Assembly: GCF_040267705.1 (NCBI RefSeq)
Contig: NZ_CP158374.1
Span: 1,302,001-1,366,000, forward strand
Length of the DNA stretch: 64,000 bases
From: Agromyces sp. G08B096
Lineage (GTDB): Bacteria; Actinomycetota; Actinomycetes; Actinomycetales; Microbacteriaceae
Direction of reading: 5' to 3'
This document shows positions 52,756 to 60,586 of the stretch, in pieces. The notes beneath the pieces were generated by a model. It made no database searches. It was not told the DNA's origin and was given only the letters and a program-made list of their open reading frames with translations. Every line of letters begins with the position of its first letter. The stretch's first letter is position 1. The translations under genes were made by a program, and so were the position numbers.

Positions 52756-53453
52756 GAGCGTCCTGGGGCTCCGGCGCCGACGAGTTGGCGGTAGGCCGCG
52801 AGCGACTCGGCCGGCGGACCGTCGGCGACGATCCGGCCGGCCTCGACGACGAGCACCCGGTCGAAGCCCTCGAGGGACTCCAGCCGGTGCGTGACGAGCA
52901 CGAGCTGCTGGTCGAGCGCCGCGAAGTGGCGTTCGACGAGGGCCGAGTTCCTGGCATCCAGCAGCGTCGTCGGCTCGTCGGCGACGACGATCGCGGGCTC
53001 GGCGACGAGGACCGCCGCGAGGGCGAGCAACTGCTTCTGCCCGCCCGAGAGCCGGTGCGCCGGCCGGTCGGCGAGGTCGCGGAGCCCGAACCGATCGAGC
53101 GCCCGCTCCACGCGCGCCGCGGCGACCTCCGGCGGCAGGCGCAATCGACGCAGCGAGAACGCGACGTCTTCGCGGACGGTGGGCATCACGATCTGGTGAT
53201 CGGGGTTCGTGAACACGAACCCCACCCGCCGCCGCACCTCACGCCCTTGCTTCGCGACGTCGAGGCCCTCGACGAGGACTCGCCCGGCCGAGGGCGAGAG
53301 GAGCCCGTTCACCAGCCGGACGAGCGTCGACTTGCCCGACCCGTTCGCCCCGACCACGCCGATGCGCCGCTCGGTGAGGCGCAGGTCGATGCCCTCGAGC
53401 ACCGGCCGGTCGTCGTAGCGGTGCGCGACGCCCTCGAAGACGATCTCCGGCAT
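52752..53453 (-). CDS. bioM: Biotin ECF transporter ATPase (BioM)
   Basis: A 233-residue ABC ATPase. Walker A is GANGSGKST, the Q-loop region VFTNPDHQIVMPTVREDVAF is typical of ECF ATPases, the signature is LSGGQKQLLALA and Walker B is AIVVADEPT. A single ATPase gene suggests a homodimer. The ATG at 53453 overlaps the bioY stop by one base (TGATG). Confidence 0.92.
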   Translation of the reverse strand: MPEIVFEGVAHRYDDRPVLEGIDLRLTERRIGVVGANGSGKSTLVRLVNGLLSPSAGRVLVEGLDVAKQGREVRRRVGFVFTNPDHQIVMPTVREDVAFSLRRLRLPPEVAAARVERALDRFGLRDLADRPAHRLSGGQKQLLALAAVLVAEPAIVVADEPTTLLDARNSALVERHFAALDQQLVLVTHRLESLEGFDRVLVVEAGRIVADGPPAESLAAYRQLVGAGAPGRS

Positions 53454-54112
53454 CAGGCGCGGCGCTCCACCTCGTCGACGGATGCCTCGGCCGCAGCGTC
53501 GCCCGTGAGCGACCGGCGGCGCCACGGCCACTCGCGCGGCGCGATGAGTCCCGGCCATGCGCGGTGCACCCCGGCCGCGACCGCGGCGGCGAGCACGGCC
53601 TTCACCACGTCGCCGGGCAGGAACGGCAGCGCACCCACCAGGAACGCCTGACCGAACGGCAGGCCGGTCGCCGCCATGAGCCACGGCAGCCCGACGAGGT
53701 AGACGACGACGATGCCGCCGGCGGCGGTCGCGAGGAGCAGCGGCCAGAAGTGCAGTCGCGGCGCGAGCCGTGCCGCGAGCCAGCCGATCACGAACGCCCC
53801 GGGCACGAAGCCCACGAGGAAGCCGCCGGTCGGGCCGGCGAGGACGCCCAGACCGGCCGCACCGCCCGCGAGGATGGGCAGGCCGGCGAGGCCCAGCACG
53901 GCGTAGACGAGGACGGCGAGCGCGCCCTTCCGTGCGCCGAGGATCGCTCCCGCGAGCATCACCCCGAGCGTCTGCAGGGTGATCGGCACGCCCACGCCGA
54001 CCGGGATGGCGCCCGGAAGCGTGAGGCCGGCGATGAGCGCGGCGAAGACGGCGATCTGGGCGAGGTCGCGGGCGGTGTGCCGGGCGGCGGCGGGCGCGGA
54101 TGCGGTCGTCAT
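53453..54112 (-). CDS. bioY: Biotin transporter substrate-binding protein BioY
   Basis: A 219-residue six-helix S-component that captures biotin. LAQIAVFAALIAGLTLPGAIPVG... VPITLQTLGVMLAGAILGARKG and LAGPTGGFLVGFVPGAFVIG are BioY signatures. The ATG at 54112 has AGGGGAA upstream, and TAGCGT (54174-54179, minus strand) may be its -10. No clear BirA or BioQ operator is visible. Confidence 0.92.
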   Translation of the reverse strand: MTTASAPAAARHTARDLAQIAVFAALIAGLTLPGAIPVGVGVPITLQTLGVMLAGAILGARKGALAVLVYAVLGLAGLPILAGGAAGLGVLAGPTGGFLVGFVPGAFVIGWLAARLAPRLHFWPLLLATAAGGIVVVYLVGLPWLMAATGLPFGQAFLVGALPFLPGDVVKAVLAAAVAAGVHRAWPGLIAPREWPWRRRSLTGDAAAEASVDEVERRA

Positions 54113-54258
54113 GGTTCCCCTGTTCGGTCGAGGCTCGGCGGTGCGGCCGGTCGGGCGGTGTGCCCGGGCATCACGCTACGAACGAGGGGGAGGGGCGTTC
54201 TCGAGGTCGCCCTACAAGATTCGGGCGGAGAGTTTGGAGGCGAGCGGTCGCCGACCGG

Positions 54259-54675
54259 TCAGGCGGCGGCTTCGAGCTCGACGCGTTCGATCGACGGCAC
54301 GGATGTCTCGGCGTCGGCGTCGTCGCGGACCGGCTCGGCCCACACGACGAGCGGAGCGGGGCTCCAGGCGAGGGCCATCGACTCCTCGCCCTCGGGTACC
54401 ACGACGGCGACGGTCTCGCGTTCGTCGAGGATAACGCGGGTGAGGTCGGCCGCGATCTGGTGGGTCACGACGGCGTCGAAGATTCGGTCGGTGTCGCCGG
54501 GGGTGCGGCGGACGAGGGCCCACTGGCCGTTCGGGCCGATGAACTCGGAGAGCTTGGCGTTCAGGAGCTCGAAGATGTGCTCGCCGCGCAGGTCGGCGGC
54601 CGACGCGCGAGGCGCCGGGGTGACGTGGGCGGCCTCGGCGGACTGCTTCGCACGGCGGCGCCAGCGGCGGAACAT
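54259..54675 (-). CDS. Conserved-looking hypothetical protein
   Basis: A 138-residue soluble protein. A basic N-terminus (FRRWRRRAKQS) is followed by a mixed alpha-beta core (EHIFELLNAKLSEFIGPNGQWALVRRTPGDTDRIFDAVVTHQIAADL) and an acidic tail. I do not recognise a family. The ATG at 54675 has GAGGGG about 7 nt upstream. It lies between bioY and a small membrane protein on the same strand, with a separate promoter region on each side. Confidence 0.65.
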   Translation of the reverse strand: MFRRWRRRAKQSAEAAHVTPAPRASAADLRGEHIFELLNAKLSEFIGPNGQWALVRRTPGDTDRIFDAVVTHQIAADLTRVILDERETVAVVVPEGEESMALAWSPAPLVVWAEPVRDDADAETSVPSIERVELEAAA

Positions 54676-54803
54676 CGGTGGCCCCTCTCAGGTCTGGGTC
54701 GGGCGGCTCATGCCCGTGTCCCAAGTCTCGTGCACGGCCGCGGCGGCACGCCAACTGACACGCCGTCGGCGGCGCATGCGTTCGCGACGGGATGCCGCGG
54801 ACG

Positions 54804-54992
54804 TCAGGAGAGGAGCTCGCCGTCCTTCGCCTCTTCGGCGACGGTCCCGATCGCGATCGCCAGACTCGCGGCCCACGAGATCCACATGAGCAGCAGCCGC
54901 CAGTCGCGGGGGCCGGCGGCCGTGGCGCGGACCACGCCGATGCCGCTGAAGATCGCACTGACCACGGCTCCGCTGAACAGGTACTTGCGCAT
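54804..54992 (-). CDS. Small two-helix membrane protein
   Basis: A 62-residue protein with two hydrophobic helices (LFSGAVVSAIFSGIGVV and LLLMWISWAASLAIAIGTV) and a charged tail. The ATG at 54992 follows TAGCGT (54999-55004, minus strand) by 6 nt, which supports real expression. The function is unknown. It is divergent from the tetR operon. Confidence 0.65.
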   Translation of the reverse strand: MRKYLFSGAVVSAIFSGIGVVRATAAGPRDWRLLLMWISWAASLAIAIGTVAEEAKDGELLS

Positions 54993-55042
54993 GACGCCAC
55001 GCTACCCGCTCGCGCCGACGGGCTGGGAGTCATCCGTGAATC

Positions 55043-55075
55043 TGACCGATCGGGCAGGATCTGACCGATCGGTCA
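55043..55075. promoter_or_regulatory. Twin TetR operators
   Basis: TGACCGATCGGTCA (55062-55075) is a perfect 14-bp palindrome. TGACCGATCGGGCA (55043-55056) is a copy with one mismatch, its centre 19 bp upstream. The proximal site ends 2 bp before the -10 hexamer TAGCGT (55078-55083), so a repressor bound here would block the tetR promoter. Confidence 0.85.
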
Positions 55076-55089
55076 ACTAGCGTCGGAGC

Positions 55090-55710
55090 ATGCCCACCGA
55101 CCTCCATGCGACGTCGCGCGTGCGCGCCGCCGACGAGTTGAAGCACGTCGCGCTCGAACAGTTCGCCTCTGCGGGGTTCGCAGCCACGTCGCTGCAGACG
55201 ATCGCCGACCACGCCGGGTACTCCAAGTCGAGCGTGCTCTACCACTACGCCTCCAAGGAGGCGCTGCTCGAGGCCGCCATCGAACCGGCCGTGGCCGAGT
55301 TCGAGCACGTGCTCGACGACTACCTCGCCGGGCGCGGCAGCGGTCGCCGGCGGCTGCTGGTCGATCGCGTCGTCGACCTGCTGCTCGCCCACCGCGAGGC
55401 CGTGCACGTGTTCCTCATCCAGGGGCAGAGCCTCGCGGATCTGCCGATCATCGCCCGCGCGAACGCGGCCGTGCGCCGGCTCGCCCGCACCATCGGCGAA
55501 GAGCGCGAGTCGGTCGCCGACCAGGTGCGCTTCGGCATCGCGCTCGGCGGCGCGGCCTTCCTGCTCACGGCCGGGCGCAGCTTCGCCGACGCCGACACGC
55601 TGCCCGACGACGAGGCGCTGCGCGACGCCCTCCGCTCGGTGCTCGCCGACCTGCTCGCGCCGTCGCGCCGCCCGGCACCCGGCAGCTCCACCACGCCCGA
55701 CCACGACTGA
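55090..55710 (+). CDS. TetR family transcriptional regulator
   Basis: A 206-residue repressor. Residues 12-60 are the helix-turn-helix (ELKHVALEQFASAGFAATSLQTIADHAGYSKSSVLYHYASKEALL) and the rest is the ligand domain. The ATG at 55090 follows TAGCGT by 6 nt, so the mRNA is leaderless. It leads the tetR-MMPL-YhgE operon and very probably represses it through the adjoining twin operators. The inducer is unknown. Confidence 0.92.
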   Translation: MPTDLHATSRVRAADELKHVALEQFASAGFAATSLQTIADHAGYSKSSVLYHYASKEALLEAAIEPAVAEFEHVLDDYLAGRGSGRRRLLVDRVVDLLLAHREAVHVFLIQGQSLADLPIIARANAAVRRLARTIGEERESVADQVRFGIALGGAAFLLTAGRSFADADTLPDDEALRDALRSVLADLLAPSRRPAPGSSTTPDHD

Positions 55711-55722
55711 GAGAGACATCCC

Positions 55723-58602
55723 GTGGCCCTCCTCCTGCACCGCATCGGACGCTTCGCCTACCGTCGCGCGTGGCTCGTCGTCATCGGCTGGGTCGTCGCG
55801 CTCGGCGCTCTGCTCGGCCTGGGCCTCGGCCTCGGCGGCCAGCTGCAGGAGTCGTACTCCATCCCGGGCACCGAGTCGCAGGAGGCGATCGACCAGCTCG
55901 CGGCCGTGTTCCCGCAGACGGCGGGCGCCTCGGCGAAGGCCGTTATCGACGCGCCCGACGGCGACTCGGTCGAATCCGACGCGAACCGTGCCGCGATCGA
56001 GGCGATGGAAGCGGAGCTCGAAGGCATCGACGGTGTCGCGAGCGTGCTGGGCCCGTTCGACGAGTACGCCGGCGACCAGGTCTCGGGCGACGAGCGGACC
56101 GCGTACATCCAGGTGACCTTCGACGGTGCCGTCTCCGACGTGACCCAGGCCTCGCTCGACGCCGTCACCGCCGCGGGCGAGCTCGGCGAGGACGCCGGCC
56201 TCACGGTCGCGTTCGGCGGCGAGGTGTTCCAGGAGACCACGTTCGGACTCACCGTCACCGAGGCGCTCGGCGTCCTGTTCGCGGGCGTCGTGCTGTTCAT
56301 CACGTTCGGGTCACTGGTGAGCGCCGGGATGCCGCTGCTCACCGCGCTCGTCGGCGTGGGCGCCGCCTTCGGCGGCATCTCCATCGTGGCCGCGTTCGCG
56401 ACGGTCTCGAGCACGGCGCCGATGCTCGCGGTGATGATCGGGCTCGCAGTCGGCATCGACTACGCGCTGTTCATTTTGTCGCGGCATCGCACGCAGCTCG
56501 CCAGAGGACAGGATGCCGAGGAGAGCGCGGCCGAGGCGGTCGCTACGGCGGGCGGCGCGGTCGTGTTCGCCGGGCTCACCGTCATCATCGCCCTGCTCGG
56601 GCTGCTCGTCGTCGGCATCCCGTTCCTCAGCGTGATGGGCGTCGCGGCCGCGTTCGCCGTCTTCATCGCGGTCGCCGGCGCCGTCACGCTGCTGCCCGCG
56701 CTGATGGGGCTGCTCGGCGACCGGCTCGCTCCGAAGCCGGGCAGCCGGGCCGCGCGCCGGGCGACCGCGGCCGATGACGGCGGCCGGCCCACGATGGGCC
56801 GCCGCTGGGTGCAGACGGTGCTGAAGGCGCCGGTCGTGTTCGTGCTGCTGGTGGTGGGCCTGCTCGGCGCGGCGGCCGTGCCGGCCGCGAGCCTCGACCT
56901 CAACCTGCCCGCCGGCAACGGCGAGCCCGGCTCGAGCCAGCGCGAGGCGTACGACCTCATCGAGACGGGCTTCGGACCCGGCTACAACGGGCCGCTCATC
57001 GTGACGGTCGACATCACCCAGACGACCGACATCTTCGACGACCTCGACGCCATCGGCGCGCGCATCGCCGAGCTCGACGGCGTCGCCTACGTCGGCCAGG
57101 GGCTGCCGAACGAGACGGCCGACACGGCGATCATCCAGGTCATCCCAGACAGTGCGCCCGACGACCCCGAGACCAAGCAGGTCGTGCAGGAGATCCGCGA
57201 CCTCGAACCGTCGATTCAAGACGACTACGGCACACCCATCGCCGTCACGGGCTACACGGCCGTGTCGATCGACATCTCCCAGCGGCTCACCGACGCCCTC
57301 GTGCCGTTCGCGCTCATCGTGGTCGGCCTGTCGATCGTGCTGCTGCTCATCGTGTTCCGGTCGGTGTTCGTGCCCGTGAAGGCGGCGCTCGGCTTCCTCC
57401 TGTCGGCGTTCGGCGCCATCGGCGCGACCGTCGCCGTCTTCCAGTGGGGATGGTTCGCCGACCTGCTGCACATCGAGCCCGGGCCGATCCTGAGCTTCCT
57501 GCCGATCCTGCTCATGGCGGTGCTGTTCGGCCTCGCGATGGACTACGAGGTGTTCCTCGTCTCCGGCATGCGCGAGGAGTACGTGAAGACGGGGGAGCCG
57601 CGCAGTTCGGTCGTGCACGGCTTCCAGCACGCCGCCCGGGTGGTCACGGCGGCGGCCCTCATCATGTTCTTCGTCTTCTTCGCCTTCGTGCCCGAGGGCA
57701 GCGGCGTCATCAAGGGCATCGCGTTCGCGCTCGCCGTCGGCGTCGCGTTCGACGCGTTCCTCGTGCGGATGACCCTGGTGCCGGCGGCGATGGCGCTCGC
57801 CGGACGCGGCGCCTGGTGGCTGCCGCGCCGACTCGCACGCCTCCTGCCCGACGTCGACATCGAGGGCGAGGGCCTGCGCGCCCACCTCGAGCAGGCCGAG
57901 TGGGCGACGTCGCGCCGAGGCGCGGTGCTCGCCGAGCACGCCGTGTTCGGGCTCCCCGAGCGGCCCATCGGCCCGATCGACCTCGACGTCCCTGCGGGCG
58001 GACTCCTGCTCGTCGAGGGCGAGCCGGTCGACCGCCGCATCGTCATGGCCACTCTCGCCGGCCGGCTGGAGCCGGTGGAGGGCCGGGTGGCCGTGCTCGG
58101 CGCGCCCCTGCCGACCGACGCGCGCCGCGTGCAGCGGCAAGTCGCCATCGCCGAGCTCGACACGGGCGCCGGGCCCGGCCGCAGCCCATCACGGAGCGCC
58201 GGCGAGGTCATCGGCGCCAGAGCGGATGCCACGCGCCCCTGGTACCGGCTCACCGCGTCGCGCGCCGTGGTCGACGACTGGCTCGACCGGCTGGGCGAGG
58301 CCCGCGACCCGGGCGGCAGTGCCATCCGGCCCGGCACGCCGGTGACCGCGCTCGGGGCCGTCGACCGGTCGCTGGTCGCGCTCGCCGCCGCGCTCGCCGA
58401 GGAGCCGCGGGCGGTCGTGATCGACCTCGACGACGAGACCGGCGCCGACGGCGCCCGGTTCTGGGCGGCTGCGGCCCGGCTCGTGCCCGCCGGCACCACC
58501 GTCATCGCCGGCGTCGACCCCGGCCACGGCGCCGCCGCCTTCGCCGCCCGTGGCATCCGAACCATCCGTACCGGCCCCGTTCTCCAGGAGGCGTCCCGAT
58601 GA
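55723..58602 (+). CDS. MMPL/RND transporter fused to a degenerate ABC-ATPase-like domain
   Basis: A 959-residue protein. Residues 1-715 are an MMPL (RND) exporter with two halves, each with a large outside loop; helix motifs include GLAVGIDYALFILSRHR and LFGLAMDYEVFLVSGMRE, with the family's membrane Asp-Tyr pairs. Residues 735-959 look like an ABC ATPase. However, the Walker A position reads EGEPVDRR with no Lys, the signature region reads ALGAVDRSLVALAAALAEEP, and Walker B is AVVIDLDDET. The domain probably cannot hydrolyse ATP. RND pumps use proton flow. It starts at GTG 55723 and overlaps the YhgE gene by 4 nt. Confidence 0.88.
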   Translation: MALLLHRIGRFAYRRAWLVVIGWVVALGALLGLGLGLGGQLQESYSIPGTESQEAIDQLAAVFPQTAGASAKAVIDAPDGDSVESDANRAAIEAMEAELEGIDGVASVLGPFDEYAGDQVSGDERTAYIQVTFDGAVSDVTQASLDAVTAAGELGEDAGLTVAFGGEVFQETTFGLTVTEALGVLFAGVVLFITFGSLVSAGMPLLTALVGVGAAFGGISIVAAFATVSSTAPMLAVMIGLAVGIDYALFILSRHRTQLARGQDAEESAAEAVATAGGAVVFAGLTVIIALLGLLVVGIPFLSVMGVAAAFAVFIAVAGAVTLLPALMGLLGDRLAPKPGSRAARRATAADDGGRPTMGRRWVQTVLKAPVVFVLLVVGLLGAAAVPAASLDLNLPAGNGEPGSSQREAYDLIETGFGPGYNGPLIVTVDITQTTDIFDDLDAIGARIAELDGVAYVGQGLPNETADTAIIQVIPDSAPDDPETKQVVQEIRDLEPSIQDDYGTPIAVTGYTAVSIDISQRLTDALVPFALIVVGLSIVLLLIVFRSVFVPVKAALGFLLSAFGAIGATVAVFQWGWFADLLHIEPGPILSFLPILLMAVLFGLAMDYEVFLVSGMREEYVKTGEPRSSVVHGFQHAARVVTAAALIMFFVFFAFVPEGSGVIKGIAFALAVGVAFDAFLVRMTLVPAAMALAGRGAWWLPRRLARLLPDVDIEGEGLRAHLEQAEWATSRRGAVLAEHAVFGLPERPIGPIDLDVPAGGLLLVEGEPVDRRIVMATLAGRLEPVEGRVAVLGAPLPTDARRVQRQVAIAELDTGAGPGRSPSRSAGEVIGARADATRPWYRLTASRAVVDDWLDRLGEARDPGGSAIRPGTPVTALGAVDRSLVALAAALAEEPRAVVIDLDDETGADGARFWAAAARLVPAGTTVIAGVDPGHGAAAFAARGIRTIRTGPVLQEASR

Positions 58603-60554
58603 GCACCAGACTCGACGCGCTGCTCGGCAGCACCCCCAGGCAGCGGCGACTCCGCTTCGGCGGCCTGCTCGCCGCCGTGCTCGTCGTGCCGCTCGCCGTC
58701 GCCGGACTGGTCTCCGGCGCGCTCGGCGGAGCCGCCGACCGGCTCGAGTCCATCCCCGCCGTCGTGGTGAACGACGACGAGATGGTCACCACGACCACGC
58801 CCGACGGCGAGGAGCAGTCGGTGCTCGCCGGGCGCCTGCTCGTGACCGAGCTCACCGGCGAGGGCGGCACCGGATTCGACTGGTCGATCACCAACGACGA
58901 GGAAGCCGCGGCGAAGCTCGCCGACGGCGAGGTGTACGCCGTGCTCACCATCCCGCCCGGGTTCTCGCAGTCGATCACCTCGATGTCGGGCAGCGACCCG
59001 ACGAAGGCCGAGCTCTCGATCCGCACCGACGACGCGCACGGCTACCTCGCCGGCGCGGTCGCGCAGTCGGTCGGCACCGCGATGAGCGCGGCGTTCGGCC
59101 AGGAGATCACGGCGCAGTACCTCGAGGGGTTCTACGGCAACCTCGCGACACTCGGCGGATCGCTCGGCGACGCCGCCGACGGCGCGGCCGAGCTCTCCAG
59201 CGGTGCCGGCGAGCTGGCCTCCGGCGTGCAGCAGCTCTCGCAGGGCATCGCCCAGGCGGCGAGCGGGGCCACGGATGCCGCGGCCGGGGCGAGCGCGTAC
59301 GCGGACGGTGTCGCGCAGTACACCGCGGGCGTCGACGGGATCGCGTCGGGGCTCGCGGACCTGAACGCCGGTGCGCAGGGCCTCGACCGGATCTCCGACG
59401 GCTGGGACGCGTACACCAGCGGCATCACGACCGGCGTCGGCGAGGCAGACCGGTACCTCGGCTCGGCCACGCAAGGCCTGCAGGACTTCATCGCCGCGAA
59501 CCCCGAGATCGCCGCCGAATACCCCCAGCTCGCGACGGCCGTCGGCGCGATCGACGGCGTGCGGGGCGAGCTCGGCCAGCTCGCGACCGGCGGACAGACG
59601 CTCGCCGCGAGCTCGCGGGCGGCGATCGACGGGACCCAGTCCGGCATCGCGCAGCTCGCGGACGGCGCGGCACAGGTCTCGGCCGGCTCGCCCGAGGTCC
59701 GTGACGGCGCCGGCTCGCTCGCCTCGGGCGTCGGCGAACTCGCCACCGGGCTCGACCAGCTCTCGGCGGGCGCCTCCGGCGCGGCATCCGGCGCCTCGCA
59801 GCTGGCCGGCGGCAGCACCGAACTCGCCGACGGACTCGCGCAGGGCGCCGAAGGCGCATCCGCGCTCACCGACATCGACGCCGAGCGCACCGCCGACGTC
59901 GTCGCAGAGCCCGTCGTCGTCGACACCGCGCGCGACCACGAGATCGGCTCCACCGGTGAGGTGATCGGCATGCTGTTCGTGCCCATCGGGCTCTGGGTCG
60001 GCGCGCTCGCCCTGTTCCTCGTGTTCCGCCCCATCCCGCGGGAGGCGCTCCGCAGCACGACCTCGACCGGCGGCCTCGTCTGGCGCGCGCTCGCCAGGGC
60101 GTCGCTCGTAGGGCTGGCGCAAGCGGTCGCCGTCGTCGCCCTCCTGCACACCGCGCTCGGGGTGTCGTGGTCGCTCGCGCCGCAGACGCTCGCCTTCTCG
60201 GCGCTGCTCGCGGTCGTCTTCACCGCGCTGCACGCCTTCCTCACGACCTGGCTCGGACGAGCGGGGCTCCTCGTCTCGCTCGTGCTCGTCGCCCTGCAGC
60301 TCGCGGCGACCGGCGGCCTCTACCCCGTCGAGGTGCTGAGCGGGCCGTTCCAGGCGGTCAGCCCGCTGCTGCCCCTCACCTGGGCCGTGCAGGGCATGCA
60401 GGCCATCGTGTCGGGCGCCGGAGGCGGTGCCGTCGCGGTCGCGGCGGGCGTGCTCGCGCTGTTCGGCATCGGCGCGGTGCTGCTCACGACCGCGGTCGTC
60501 GCGCGGCGGAGGGGCATCCGATCGACGGGCTTCGCCGCCGCGGCACTGGGATAG
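58599..60554 (+). CDS. YhgE/Pip domain-containing membrane protein
   Basis: A 651-residue protein of the YhgE/Pip (ABC-2-like) family. One helix lies near residues 23-45. A large extracellular region follows, with many short G-x-x-x-L/A repeats of coiled-coil character (about 190-430, such as DGAAELSSGAGELASGVQQL), then five C-terminal helices. These proteins often pair with MMPL genes in Gram-positives and may export envelope material or toxins. It starts at an ATGA overlap with the MMPL gene. Confidence 0.85.
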   Translation: MSTRLDALLGSTPRQRRLRFGGLLAAVLVVPLAVAGLVSGALGGAADRLESIPAVVVNDDEMVTTTTPDGEEQSVLAGRLLVTELTGEGGTGFDWSITNDEEAAAKLADGEVYAVLTIPPGFSQSITSMSGSDPTKAELSIRTDDAHGYLAGAVAQSVGTAMSAAFGQEITAQYLEGFYGNLATLGGSLGDAADGAAELSSGAGELASGVQQLSQGIAQAASGATDAAAGASAYADGVAQYTAGVDGIASGLADLNAGAQGLDRISDGWDAYTSGITTGVGEADRYLGSATQGLQDFIAANPEIAAEYPQLATAVGAIDGVRGELGQLATGGQTLAASSRAAIDGTQSGIAQLADGAAQVSAGSPEVRDGAGSLASGVGELATGLDQLSAGASGAASGASQLAGGSTELADGLAQGAEGASALTDIDAERTADVVAEPVVVDTARDHEIGSTGEVIGMLFVPIGLWVGALALFLVFRPIPREALRSTTSTGGLVWRALARASLVGLAQAVAVVALLHTALGVSWSLAPQTLAFSALLAVVFTALHAFLTTWLGRAGLLVSLVLVALQLAATGGLYPVEVLSGPFQAVSPLLPLTWAVQGMQAIVSGAGGGAVAVAAGVLALFGIGAVLLTTAVVARRRGIRSTGFAAAALG

Positions 60555-60586
60555 CCTGAGAGGAGCGCGAGGAGGCAGACGCCGAG

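Noticed and set aside
57543..60233. 896-codon frame antisense to MMPL and YhgE
   Set aside because: Composition is typical of high-GC shadow frames and both sense genes have clear domains.
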